DNA of 64,000 nucleotides, taken from positions 4,729,739-4,793,738 of the forward strand of contig JAQFVV010000042.1 of NCBI GenBank assembly GCA_028023455.1, written 5' to 3'. This DNA comes from Epiperipatus broadwayi. Its lineage: Eukaryota > Onychophora > Udeonychophora > Euonychophora > Peripatidae. Shown piece after piece: positions 47,813-57,838 of the stretch. The notes beneath the pieces were generated by a model that was not told the DNA's origin, did no database searches, and worked only from the letters and a program-made list of their open reading frames with translations. How positions within the stretch are numbered: position 1 is the stretch's first letter; every line of letters begins with the position of its first letter. The translations under genes were made by a program, and so were the position numbers.

Positions 47813-48815
47813 TAATAGTCAAATGTTTAAAAATACATATATACAAGCAACAAAGATTACAAATAAAATTATCATAGAAAAGCCTTTTTTGGCAAATTAT
47901 GTTTTTTGCCCTTTTCAATATGTCTCCACAATTTAAAGCACATACAGCAACATCTATATCAATACATGAGAAAAGACAGATAAACAAATGGATATCTGAC
48001 ATGATCTGATCTATTATGTGATTTTTTTTCTTTCTTAATCCTTTTACAAAATTATTCTGTTATATATATATATATATATATAGAATTGATATATATCCAC
48101 ATATATTAATTAACTATCCATTCTTTATCCATTAACCACTTATTATTCAACTTAATGGATGTTTTGTATATATTCATACAGTTGTTTTTATTATACATGT
48201 TGTAGTTTGTTTCATATATTTTATGTCTATTAAAATTTTTAATATAATCAAGAACACTTATATTAGCAATACAATTTATTTTATGTCCATACTGCAAATA
48301 ATGAACATATAATGCAGATCTATCATCTTTTCTAGCAATAGCATCATTGTGTTCTTTAGCTCTTTCTCCCAATTGCTTTGATGTCTGGCCATAGTAAACT
48401 ATATTACAAAAATTACATTTAATTTTATAAACCATTCCTCTCTTATATTTTATATCATCTTTCATCCTTTAATTAGTTATCAATTTATCTAAATTTTTGC
48501 TATTAGCCCATCCCACATTAATGTTTTTATCTATATAATTTTTACTTTTTTTTATTTAATATATTATATATACTAGGCAAATATGAAATTTTTATCCACT
48601 TCTTTTGTTTATTAGTCCTACATCTATTATTATTTGTATTTATCTGTCTTCTCTCATGTATTGATATAGATGTCACTGTATGTGCTTTAAATCATGGAGA
48701 CATATTGAAAAGGGCAAAAAACATAATTTGCCGAAAAAGGCTTTTCTATGATAATTTTATAATTTGTAATCTGTTGTTTGTATATATGTATTTTTAAACA
48801 TGTTTGACTATTGTA
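47813..48815. repeat. Inverted repeat flanking a Penelope-like GIY-YIG fragment
   Basis: Left arm 47813-47990 (ATAGTCAAATGTTTAAAAA, TTATCATAGAAAAGCCTTTT, GCCCTTTTCAATATGTCTCC, CAATACATGAGAAAAGACAG) and right arm about 48635-48815 (its mirror) are close copies of roughly 175 bp. Between them lies the GIY-YIG fragment. Partial inverted copies at the ends are a known feature of Penelope insertions. Minus-strand open frames within the left arm are by-products. Confidence 0.8.
48106..48620 (-). pseudogene. Penelope-like element, C-terminal GIY-YIG endonuclease
   Basis: A 119-codon frame on the minus strand (48465-48106) reads YKIKCNFCNIVYYGQTSKQL and GERAKEHNDAIARKDDRSAL, then YVHYLQYGHKI. This fits the GIY-YIG fold of PLE endonucleases (Y.I.C..C...Y.GQT...L..R..EH, then a final H-GH). 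Upstream in other frames NINVGWANSKNLDKLITN (48475-48540) is the usual linker between reverse transcriptase and nuclease. The nuclease part itself is uninterrupted to a stop at 48106, better preserved than other coding remnants here. The reverse transcriptase is missing. Role in the family: nicking of target DNA during insertion. Confidence 0.85.
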
Positions 48816-48829
48816 TACTTGAAGTGCAA

Positions 48830-49680
48830 CATAAAAAAAGAATTGGTTTTAATTTTGATTTTTTTTCTGTATAGTAATCCTTATAATGTAAATGAAATGT
48901 GTCTTCCATAAAATCATGCTCAAGTTCATCATAAAATACCCTTTTATGAGGTCTTGCATTGCTTATTTGTTTTACATATCCAATCCATTGAAGGTGTAAT
49001 TTTACAATATTGGACTCTATCATATTATATCCAGCAATTTGAAGGACATGTTGATTGATTTTATGATCTTGCCATTGTATTTTTAAAATATTACAGAAAA
49101 TCCTTAAATGAGACTTTCCTAATGCCTTTATAATATGTTGATAGGGTACCAAATCTCACTTCTGAACAATAAATTAGGTAAAATAAGAACTCCCCATTTC
49201 TGTGATGAACTATCCTGTTTTTTTAACTTGTTAACAGCACCTTTCTATTACCAAGATATTTAAATAGACTTACATTCTCAAACTGATAATCATCCAAACT
49301 AAACATTTCTGAGGATTTTTTCTACCACTGATTGATGAAGAACATGAGTTTTTTGAATATTAGTTAATAAACCAAAGTTTTTATATGTCACATTCAAAAC
49401 ATTAAGTACATTTTATGGATCATCTTTTGAACTGGCAAAAAAAAGATCAATCCTCATTCTGTAAATCCAGAATCCACAAATTTGAAATTCTTGTTTTCAC
49501 CTTCAAATTAAAAATTCCACCATCAACAAGGTATTATTTTATCCTGATCAACATAATCCACAAGATGCTGTTTTGAACATGAACATATCAAACTTTTGTA
49601 TAGTGATTTTTTTTCCCATGTGAATGGAAATGACCGTGATCATCAACGTAAAAGATCATTCATGTTCCACCAATACTACT
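48830..49680 (-). pseudogene. LINE reverse-transcriptase C-terminal fragment
   Basis: The frame from 49152 to 48808 reads HLRIFCNILKIQWQDHKINQ, HVLQIAGYNMIESNIVKLHL, QWIGYVKQISNARPHKRVFY, matching the C-terminal region (L..IL.I.WQD...N..VL..A...S....K..L.W.GHV.RM...R.PK...Y.EL) of the common jockey-like LINEs often annotated as craniofacial-development-protein-2-like. Upstream pieces FFASSKDDP, NVLNVTYKNFGLLTNIQKTH (about 49340-49450) are the segment after the active site. The last residues run into the inverted arm of the neighbouring Penelope fragment. Same family as 36030-36650. Confidence 0.85.
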
Positions 49681-50549
49681 TTCATAAAAAAAAAAAAAAA
49701 AATGGTGTTAATGAAATAACAATATTTTATGAGGAATAAAAGGCTTTCTTTATTTGAAAATTTTGAATTTAACATTGGAGCATGGGAAAAACTACCATAG
49801 AAGAATTTAATTTTGAATATTATTAAACTTTCAAGAATATATCTAAAAATTTCAAGAAAACATCAAATTAGATATCAAAGTAAACCTAATCCCACTATTC
49901 TTTTTACACCCAATTATCCATCACTACTAAAAACTTATAGCTTTATCTACCTATTCAAAGAGCTGTTACATTATTTATAAACAATGATAACTTCTTAGCA
50001 ACAAGTGTTGCTTAATATTCAAATTAAAGTGTTCACACCAAGCTAATTCATACATTTCATGATCCATATTTAGAAAAACATGAAATATTTTTATTACTTT
50101 GCTATTAATACCATTAGTCATAACTATGTTTATTGCTTAAATGAGTAATCCTTCGAACATTATGATCTAATTTTGTGAAGTATGGCATTTTAGATCAGCC
50201 TTTTTAGCTCTTTTCATATTTGTGGAAACAGTAGTGCCTATATGACTATCTAAGCATATAATGATTTGCCAAGGAAAACTTCTCTGCAAATCCTCTTGCA
50301 TGCAAGATCAAAACTAAGAACCCAACATCATAATACTTTTAATATTTTCATGCATAAAAATGACAGTATTGGAGATATTATTATTGTGCATGGATTCAAG
50401 TTTTAATTTTTTCTCTATTTTATTTATTTATCTTGTATATAATGTCAGATATTCATTCTTTCTATTTTTATATCATTTTCTATTTAATTTTATTTTTACT
50501 TCATTATTTATCTGTAATAACTTTGCATAAACATATTAGTGTTTTTAAT
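49681..50549. other. AT-rich stretch, no gene recognised
   Basis: No gene or repeat structure recognised; composition like the rest of the window. Confidence 0.45.
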
Positions 50550-52360
50550 GAAGTGTGTTATTCTTCTTTATGTTTGATTTAGTGCCCTTTCAGTGCTGAA
50601 CACCATAATCATAGCTGTATTTTTTCATCCACTTTGCTGCTTTCATAGTACTTATTTATTATTCTTAATAATCTACTGGTTCAATAATTGGATGCTATTA
50701 ACTTTCTTTGTTTATAAAGTTATTATTTGTGATTCATCAAGCCTCCCTTATTTTCATTTTGTATCATCACATTCAGACACACTAGTTTGATGTTTTATGA
50801 TTCAAAGCTGTGTCCATATTCTTTTCCATGATTTAAGAACACAGAGATATATTCTGAATTTTCTTTAGCCTATTTGTAAAGTACTTGTGCTGTATCATTC
50901 TTGTGCTAATGTTAGTATGTGATTTGCTGTAATATATGACTGGGCATTCTGACACATAGACTATTTTCAGGATTTCCTCCTTTTTTAGTTTGTCTTTGTT
51001 ATTATTAATCAGTCTGCTGATATTGCCTAGTATTTAGAAGCTGATGTTGTATCTTTGTTTGTAAATGTTTATTTTTTGGTATGTAAGGCATCATAATACA
51101 CAGTTTGTTGCCATCTTAAATTTGATTTAATTTTGATATTAAATTTCTTTGTTGTGTGCTTTTTGGATTAAACTATGCTGCTTAGTTACATATGCCCCAA
51201 TTTTGTGTTTTCAATTAGCTTCATATTTGCATAGTATTTGTTTCTGTTGAGGAATCATTTAAATCCTGCTTATTTGTATGACATCCGGATTTTGGGTTAT
51301 GGATGAATTGTAATTGTTATTTCTAATTGTTTTATCATCATTTTGTAATCCAAGTTATTTTTGTTTTTATTAATTATTTAGTTCTGTAAATTTAATGCCT
51401 TTTGAGGCATTTTAATTTTCAATAGACCATTACAACACTAATTCAATGGTTCTTGTCTGTTCAGGTTTACAGATGAGTACATCATCTATATAGCTTTTGT
51501 ATATAATGTGTTTTTTTAGAAGGTTGTGATAATTTTTTCTTCTGTTTTGCCAGTGTTAACCACATTTATTCCATTGATAGGCAGTCCCATTGGCCATGAG
51601 GATTTCATTCTATAATATTCATTATTGAATTTGACTGTGATGTCATTATTATCAATCTATTCTAGTACATTGGTGATGAATTTGCTTTTTTGTTTGTTAT
51701 AACAGCTTTTGTCTAACATGTTTTGAATTAAATTTATTGATAATTTGTGGAATGCCGATCCATGCAGATCTGTTACATTCAGCAATCAAGTCTGTACATG
51801 TCCTTTATATATGCATGTTTTATTGATTGGACTCGTTCTAAGGATGACTTGATAATGTATTTACTGAATCCTAATTGGTTTTTTTAGTCATTCTGTGATG
51901 GTACTTGTGGGATTGTAATAATATGCTTCACCAGCACTTACCATTAATCATAGGGTTTTATGTAACTTTATATTACAGAACATCCATGGAAGTATTGTAC
52001 CTGATAGATATATCTTTAAATATTATATTCTGTTACATATCAATTGTTGTTTTTTTCTTCATATAGAGTTTCATTGCTATTTTATCAAATTTTAACATCT
52101 CAATTTATTGTTATATAATCTGTTTCATCTATTAGTACAAATCTGTTTTATTTATCATGCAACTTATTTTATTCTTGGTAATGAATCCATTAAAGTTTTG
52201 GATTATTTTATTCCAGCTGTTATTTGTAGGTTTGTTAAGAATTAATATTAGTATTTGCACAATTTCTTTAAATACTGTATCTTTGTTTGGGGCATTTTTA
52301 TATGTAGCTTCAAACTTCATAATGAATTCTAGGTATGAATTTTCATCAGTTGCCCATATA
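50550..52360 (-). pseudogene. Penelope-like element fragment A (RT and nuclease remnants)
   Basis: Minus-strand landmarks in order: an N-terminal-like piece with KDTVFKEIVQILI and NSWNKIIQNFNGF (52320-52150); a PMGLPI-like RT block (about 51580); the active-site motif SYIDDVLIC (51469-51495) preceded by KKHIIY; a post-RT piece FLNRNKYYANMKLIEN (about 51240-51200); the linker INIYKQRYNISF (about 51040); and a worn GIY-YIG-like region VSECPVIYYSKSH, TRMIQHK (50950-50880). Stops and frameshifts are many. Segment 51290-50550 is repeated in inverted orientation as fragment B. Confidence 0.7.
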
Positions 52361-53236
52361 TTTTAGGCTATATTTCAGCAAGTGTTCTTATTTTATTTGA
52401 TATACTTGTTTTTTGTAAGATTGATGGTATTTGTATTTGTGTTGGTATTTATTCTGGTTCATTAATTTTTGTAAGGAATTCTAATTTTTGGATATACTTG
52501 ATGCTTAAGTTCTTTGATAAAGTTTTACAATATATTATTCACTGAGCTATTTTGTAATAACACATTAGCTTTCTTTTCTTGCATTTTACATATGTTAAGT
52601 TTTATCTGCATCCATTTACTATGTATTTTAGTAGTTGGACTTTGATATAGTTTATTGATTTATCATATTGGTGGATGAATCTGCCCATTTTTACATGGCA
52701 GTTTTGGATATACCTGGTTATTTGGGCATGATATCCATTCTTATATTTTCATATATTTTGCAATCTACCCACATAAATCGGATGTCACACAAACTAGCAA
52801 GATTTAAAGGATTCCTCAACAGAAGCCAGTAATTCTGCAAATATTAAGCAGATTGAAAACACAACATCACAGTGTACATGAAAGACTTAAGCATTCATAA
52901 GTTACAGCCAGAAAGCACTCAACAAAGAAATTAAAGATTTAACATCAAAATAAAACAGAATTTAAGATAACAAGATGACAGCAAACTGTGAATTACAATC
53001 AATGCCATACATACCAAAATGGCAGATAAAATAAAAAATATTTGCAAACAAAGCTACAATGTCAGCTTCCAAATGCCAGACAGAATCAATAGAGTGATCA
53101 ACAGTATTAAAGACAAACTACAAAATGAAAAAAAATCCTGAATATGTAACCATATATACTAGAGAATTACAAACTAATAAGAATTATGCAGCACAAAAAC
53201 TTATACAAATGGACTAAAAAACAGAATATGGGTCTA

Positions 53237-53651
53237 AACCTATAAACATCACATTACCACCAATTCTTATGCTTGTGTATAATTGTTGTTAAAACAGGAA
53301 AAACTCACTATACATATTGCCACACACAGCAAGCTAGAGTAATCAATGGATGCCAGAAGGCTTGTGCATAAAATCCCCATCTAGTGCCTATTCATCCAAT
53401 ATCCCCAGACTAGTTTCTGGCTTGTGGAGATAAAAGGTGGCTGCTGGAGAGTTGCATTAGATCCTAAGATCTATGTGCAGTGCTCTCAGATCCAAGGCTC
53501 CTCACTGATGAAGGCCACAAGCCAGAAACTAGTCTGGGGATATTGGATGAGTAGGCACTAGATGGGGATTTTATGCACAAGTCTTCTGGCATCCATTGAT
53601 TACTCTAGCTTGCTGTGTGTGGCAATACGTATAGTGAGTTTTGCCTGTTTT
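53237..53651 (+). mobile_element. Family-A hammerhead retroelement, 12-bp target duplication
   Basis: A 415-bp insertion in Penelope fragment B, bounded by AATATGGGTCTA (53225-53236 and 53652-53663); fragment A supports the uninterrupted reading across the site. The right end is the family's fixed 3' end AGTTTTGCCTGTTTT. The left part (to about 53427) is an inverted copy of the right part (from about 53515), so the unit is a foldback with arms near 135 bases, preceded by the end block AACATCACATTACCACC and TTCTTATGCTTGTG. Only the right half holds a complete hammerhead. No coding capacity, so it must be moved by proteins of another element, plausibly a PLE or LINE. Confidence 0.88.
53490..53548 (+). 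ncRNA. Type I hammerhead ribozyme, family A (best copy)
   Basis: Every part of a type I hammerhead can be placed. Stem I outer helix: ATCCAA (53490-53495) with TTGGAT (53543-53548). Stem I inner helix: TCCTCA (53499-53504) with TGGGGA (53535-53540), leaving GGC and TA as an internal loop. Core: CTGATGA (53505-53511) and GAAA (53525-53528). Stem II: GGC-CACAA-GCC (53513-53523), closed towards the core by an A.A mismatch. Stem III: two pairs (A-T, C-G) with a TA loop. The cleavage triplet GTC ends at 53534. Very short stem III is known from Penelope and retrozyme hammerheads, which tend to work as dimers. Activity is not shown. Confidence 0.75.
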
Positions 53652-53930
53652 AATATGGGTCTATGTTTTAGATTATGAAAAAGAACATGGAAACACTTTG
53701 ATCCACAAAGCATCAAACTAGAAGTAAATAAATGATGCTTAATACATCACAAATAATAACAACATTATAAACAAAAGAACTAATAGCAATTCGTTATTGA
53801 ATTAGTTGAATATGTAACCCATTTACATATTAAGAATACTAAACAGTCACTATAAAAGCAGCAAATTGAATGAAATGACAAGACTATGATTATGATGCTC
53901 AGCATTGAAGTTAACATATAACAAATGAAG

Positions 53931-54541
53931 AATAACACAATTCAAACATTTCTATTTAATATATATGTGCCCTCCCTCATTCTAAAAATGTATAATAAAA
54001 ACTAGAAATATATGCATAAAGCAATGATAATATAAATATAGTAATAATATTTAAACCATCACCGATTATATTCAACAAGAGTGAGTAAATAATTATTTAT
54101 TATTATGGCATTAATATTTAAAATAACTCAGCCTGATAAGCATCTTTGTGAAAGTCTGGTAAGCAAATTTAAATATTAATAATTACTAAGGGTTTACTCA
54201 CTATGTGAAATTTAATACACATATACATATATAACACTTTTTTCTACTAGATATTTCAAATCAATTAGCATTTAATAACTACGGAAGGTCAAGTGAACAG
54301 TAATTTTAGTTAAACAAAGCTTTCAGCAAATAATATATTCATTTTTAAGAGATAAATTACATTTAGTATTAGTTTTCCTTTTTTTTTTTTTGTTTTTGTA
54401 AATTATAACAATAAAAACTTAACCTATGTATTTGTTGTTGTTTTTTTAATTTTTATTCCATGAATTTCTGATATTAAAAATTACTCTAATCTTTATTCCT
54501 TCTTCGTAGAACCGTATTTATTATTAACTATAAAATATTAT
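53931..54541. other. AT-rich stretch, no gene recognised
   Basis: Low-complexity AT-rich DNA between Penelope fragment B and foldback family B; no structure recognised. Confidence 0.45.
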
Positions 54542-55263
54542 TAGAGGAAATTTGAATCCAGATTTTCAAGCTCCATTCAGTCACCCATTCTATTTTATAT
54601 AACCAATATACATGACCTCATACATATGAAAAAGGTAAATGATCTCCAATATATATATATTTCATGCTGGTATAGCATTCATCAGTTGGGCCAGATCATC
54701 ATTTCCAACACACACATATATATATATAATATACAGTATTTGGTTTATATTAAGATAGCAAATCTTCAACACTTTAATGGATAGACTTCATTCTTCTTCA
54801 CTCTCCATCTTTTCAGCATTTCATATTATTGAAAACTTGATGATAGCATGTTCAAAGCCCTTGTTTGCCAATTTTATAGTCATACCCATGTTAATCATAA
54901 GCCAATCTGACCCCTCATATATAGGACCTTAAGACCATTAGCAAGACAACAAATTGACAAACAAGGGCTTTGAACATGATATCATCAAATTTCAATGATA
55001 TGGAAGGCTGAAAAGTTGAAGAGTGGAGAAGATTGAAGCTTGTCTATCTCTTAATATAAACTAAACACTGATTTTATATATATATGAGTGTGTGTGTGTG
55101 CGAGTTGGTGCTCTGGACCAATTGATGAATACTGGTTCAACATGAAGTACATATATTGAAGATCGTTTATATTTTCTATATGTATATGATCGTGTGTATT
55201 GGTTGTATAAGATAGAGTGGATGATTGAAGAGAGCTTGAAAGTCTGGGTTCAAATTTCCTTTA
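54542..55263. mobile_element. Foldback family B with hammerhead motifs
   Basis: The two halves mirror each other over roughly 320 bases: TAGAGGAAATTTGAATCCAG (54542) with its mirror ending near 55263, ATTTTATATAACCAATATAC with GTGTATTGGTTGTATAAGAT, and ACTTGATGATAGCATGTTCA with TGAACATGATATCATCAAAT near the centre (about 54930). The left half carries a complete hammerhead on the minus strand (54639-54699); the right half a decayed partner on the plus strand near 55120-55180 (TTGATGA and GAAG). Microsatellites (TA)n and (TG)n sit in the arms. No coding part and no clear target duplication. Confidence 0.75.
54639..54699 (-). ncRNA. Type I hammerhead ribozyme, family B
   Basis: Read on the minus strand from 54699: ATGATCT, then GGC bulge, CCAA (stem I 5' strand), CTGATGA (54685-54679), ATGCT-ATACC-AGCAT (stem II, five perfect pairs with an A-T pair next to the core), GAAA (54663-54660), then ATATATATAT (stem III of about three pairs), A as cleavage nucleotide (ATA triplet, 54650), and TTGG (54649-54646) plus AGATCAT (54645-54639) closing stem I with 4 and 7 pairs. 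All invariant core positions are canonical. The TA-rich stem III could arise by microsatellite drift. Unrelated in sequence to the family-A ribozyme apart from the core. Confidence 0.75.
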
Positions 55264-56520
55264 ATTACACCTAGCTTAAGTATATAGACTATATTTGTAT
55301 TTAAAATATAAAATATTATTGTTTTTCCCCCTGTTCACAGATATATATAATAAATATAATGGTAGCAGAATAATATATGCTGAGAGAAAATTTGTTTAAT
55401 GAAATTAAACAAGATGAGGCAGTGTCGATAAAGCTATTTTTAACATGTTCAATTCTCGTTCTTGTAAATAGAGCAATATTTTTGCAAAAGTAATTTATCA
55501 TATTTTTTTTATATTAAAGAAAACAATATACGTAATTAGACTTTCTTTCTTTTTTAAATATAAATAAATAAACTTAACTTCTCAAGACAAACATTCAGAT
55601 AGCTAAAGCTAATATTTTTCAATTTTTTCCCCTATGTTTTTTTTCTTACATTTTGCTGGACAGAATAAATTTATATTAAATAGATAAAATCCTCAAACTA
55701 GGAAAAAAAAAGTAAGTTACATAAAATTGTTATATAATTATTATTAATATTTTTAAATATAAAATAATATTAGTAAATAATGTTAATAAAAACACATATT
55801 GTTTTAATATAATAATTTATCAGGATTATTTTTTGAATTCTAAATCTGTTGTAGAGAGATACTATGGTTTATATGTTGTGTAAAGTTTATTATAATTAAT
55901 CAGTTTACTTTTTAAATAAAAATCAAATAATTTATTGCTTGGAGTTCATAAAAAGTTTCAAGTACTGGAAGTGATAAAAATGATCCATGATCCATGGAGT
56001 TTGAATCCAGAGATCATTCTAGCATTGTATTAAGCCATGGAATTGCGGAGATTTTTTTGATGTTGTTGTTATTGTTCTTATTGTAAGAAAAATATATATT
56101 TGTAATAATTGTCACAACAGTTTGAATAGTTCTATAAAAAATATGTGTATGTTTATTTATGTGGGGATAAGAGTATCTGATCAACCGGGCATTTTCATAG
56201 CACACAACCTATCCATAAATTAATTAAAAGCTGTTAAGCAAAAATAACAGTATAAAAACTAATGAATAAAATACATCATTTAATATCGTCATCATAATTA
56301 TTTGCAAACGTGATCAATTCATTACAGAATGAGGTTCAAATTTAAATCAATTTCTCTAATTCATTGTTTTACCATACCAATACTACCAAATTTTCTTCTA
56401 TCATCCACATATGTGGCCTTATTGAGATCTTCATCAATCTTTTATACTTCAGTTTAATTATTTATTTATATGGACATTGCTTTTTGAAGCATGATCAGAC
56501 CAGCTCTATTTTAGTTTCAG
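55264..56520. other. AT-rich stretch, no gene recognised
   Basis: Dense stops, several A- or T-rich runs (55500-55800), no recognised element. Minus-strand open frames of about 60 codons are unremarkable. Confidence 0.5.
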
Positions 56521-56636
56521 TTTTTTTTCTCTATATGTCATAGCATCGGCCTCGAGGCGAACCTGCAACAACCGTCTGCAACCAACTGCTTGCTTGCAAG
56601 GAAGCTGCGCTAATCTCTCGGCTAACAACGCTTGAC
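56521..56636 (-). repeat. tRNA-derived SINE
   Basis: Minus-strand copy: GTCAAGCGTTGTTAGCCGAG, AGATTAGCGCAGCTTCC, a partly duplicated anticodon arm (TTGCAAGCAAGCAGTTGG plus CAGACGG), GGTTCGCCTCGAGGCCGATG and CTATGACATATAG with an A-tail. The extra 12-15 bases in the anticodon region (TTGCAGACGGTTGTTGCAG) are shared with the copy at 61733, marking a subfamily. Confidence 0.8.
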
Positions 56637-57304
56637 CAAGTTTTTCAATGATATTAATAAGAGTTTGCTATTTGTCCTCTCACTCATGAATATTATCCAT
56701 TTGATTTTTCCTAATTAATCCTATCATAATCTTTTGTTACTGCACAATCTATAGTCTCCGTATTACATTTTTAAGTGTCCGGATTTCAAATCTGTATTTT
56801 TTTTTTCATGTGCATATTTTAGATTAACGTATATTTACTGAAAACGTTATAACGAAATCTAATTCTAATATTAACGTCATTCTTGTTTTCATTTATATTA
56901 ATAAAATTGATCAGAGATGTTTTATTTTCTCTTTTTTTTAAAAAAAAACATTATTTAAATTTTTTTAGTAATTTATTTTTCATTTTAAAAAGCATTATTA
57001 ATAAAAATTTACATCACTTAAGTAATCTCCATTTATTTCCACTTCTTTTGTATTAGACTAGTCTGGACTAATAGTGAAGATAGTAAAGAAAACTTTTTTT
57101 TATTTTAATTTTTTCATTCAAAAACAGTGCAAGGCCGCTTCACAATTTGCTGAAATAAAGATTTATAAAAAGAATAATTATAAAGGAATTATTTAACTTT
57201 TTTTTTTTGTCATTTATTTATTTAAGCTTAAATTAAAATAATTCTATATTTATCATTGCTGATAAAATTAGGATAAGGTAAAAAGTAATACGGCTTTTTA
57301 ATAA

Positions 57305-57345
57305 ATAGCCTACTGCAGGACAAAGGCCTTTGCAATACCCCTTAT
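57305..57345 (-). repeat. Possible LINE 3'-end fragment
   Basis: CCTACTGCAGGACAAAGGCC at about 57310 matches the pattern CCACTGCAGGATGAAGATC found at the 3' end of the LINE at 18366, and AATACCCC follows as in related LINE ends. Only about 40 bases are recognisable; there is no adjacent coding part. Confidence 0.35.
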
Positions 57346-57746
57346 AAAAGAACAATGAAAACAAATGAGTAAGCACTAGATTTGCTAATTTTCGGGTGTT
57401 AAGGATTTGAGAATTTTTTCATCCTTATTTTTTATCTTCTAGCTAAGAATTGTTAGATACCGATTTGCTTATCAATGTCGAACTGTTAACTAGGTTAGTT
57501 TGAACCAGCTACCCGAGATAAACATCCTGTTTCTTGAAAAGAATTTAACTCAGCCTGTGATCAAACATCTTAATTCATAGGCATGATGGTTTGATGCATT
57601 ATCTATGCATTACCAGTCCTTTGATCATATCTCCAAAAATAGATAATAGAACATCGTTATTAAAAAAATGTATTTTCAAATACTTTATATATTTCTTTGA
57701 ATATTAAAGCATTATACTTAAATTCAATGTGTTGTTTTTTTCCATA

Positions 57747-57838
57747 TTTTTTTTCTATATGTCAAATGCGTTGACCTGGAAGCGAACCCGGGTTGGCTGC
57801 TTGGGCAGATATGCTAACCGCTAGGCCACCAACGCTTG
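57747..57838 (-). repeat. tRNA-derived SINE, shorter subfamily
   Basis: Minus strand: TCAAGCGTTGGTGGCCTAGC, GGTTAGCATATCTGCCC, AAGCAGCCAACCCGGGTTCG, CTTCCAGGTCAACGC, then the CATATAG end and A-tail. A and B boxes are readable. It lacks the anticodon-arm insertion of 56521 and 61733. A possible duplication (CAACACATTGAAT against CAAAACATTAAT on the minus strand) is imperfect. Confidence 0.75.

Larger units (their letters stand above)
52745..53930 (+). pseudogene. Penelope-like element fragment B, inverted relative to A
   Basis: Plus-strand sequence matches the reverse complement of 51290-50550: MSHKLARFKGFLNR (52786-52830), a CAAAGCTACAATGTCAGCTT block (53048), GACAGAATCAATAGAGTGAT, and, after a 415-bp family-A insertion (53237-53651), GAAAAAGAACATGGAAACAC and AAGCAGCAAATTGAATGAAA (53866). 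It starts just after the RT region, so it is 5'-truncated. A and B thus lie head to head, the inverted partial-copy arrangement known from Penelope. B retains a cleaner post-RT frame than A at its start but is otherwise broken. Confidence 0.7.
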
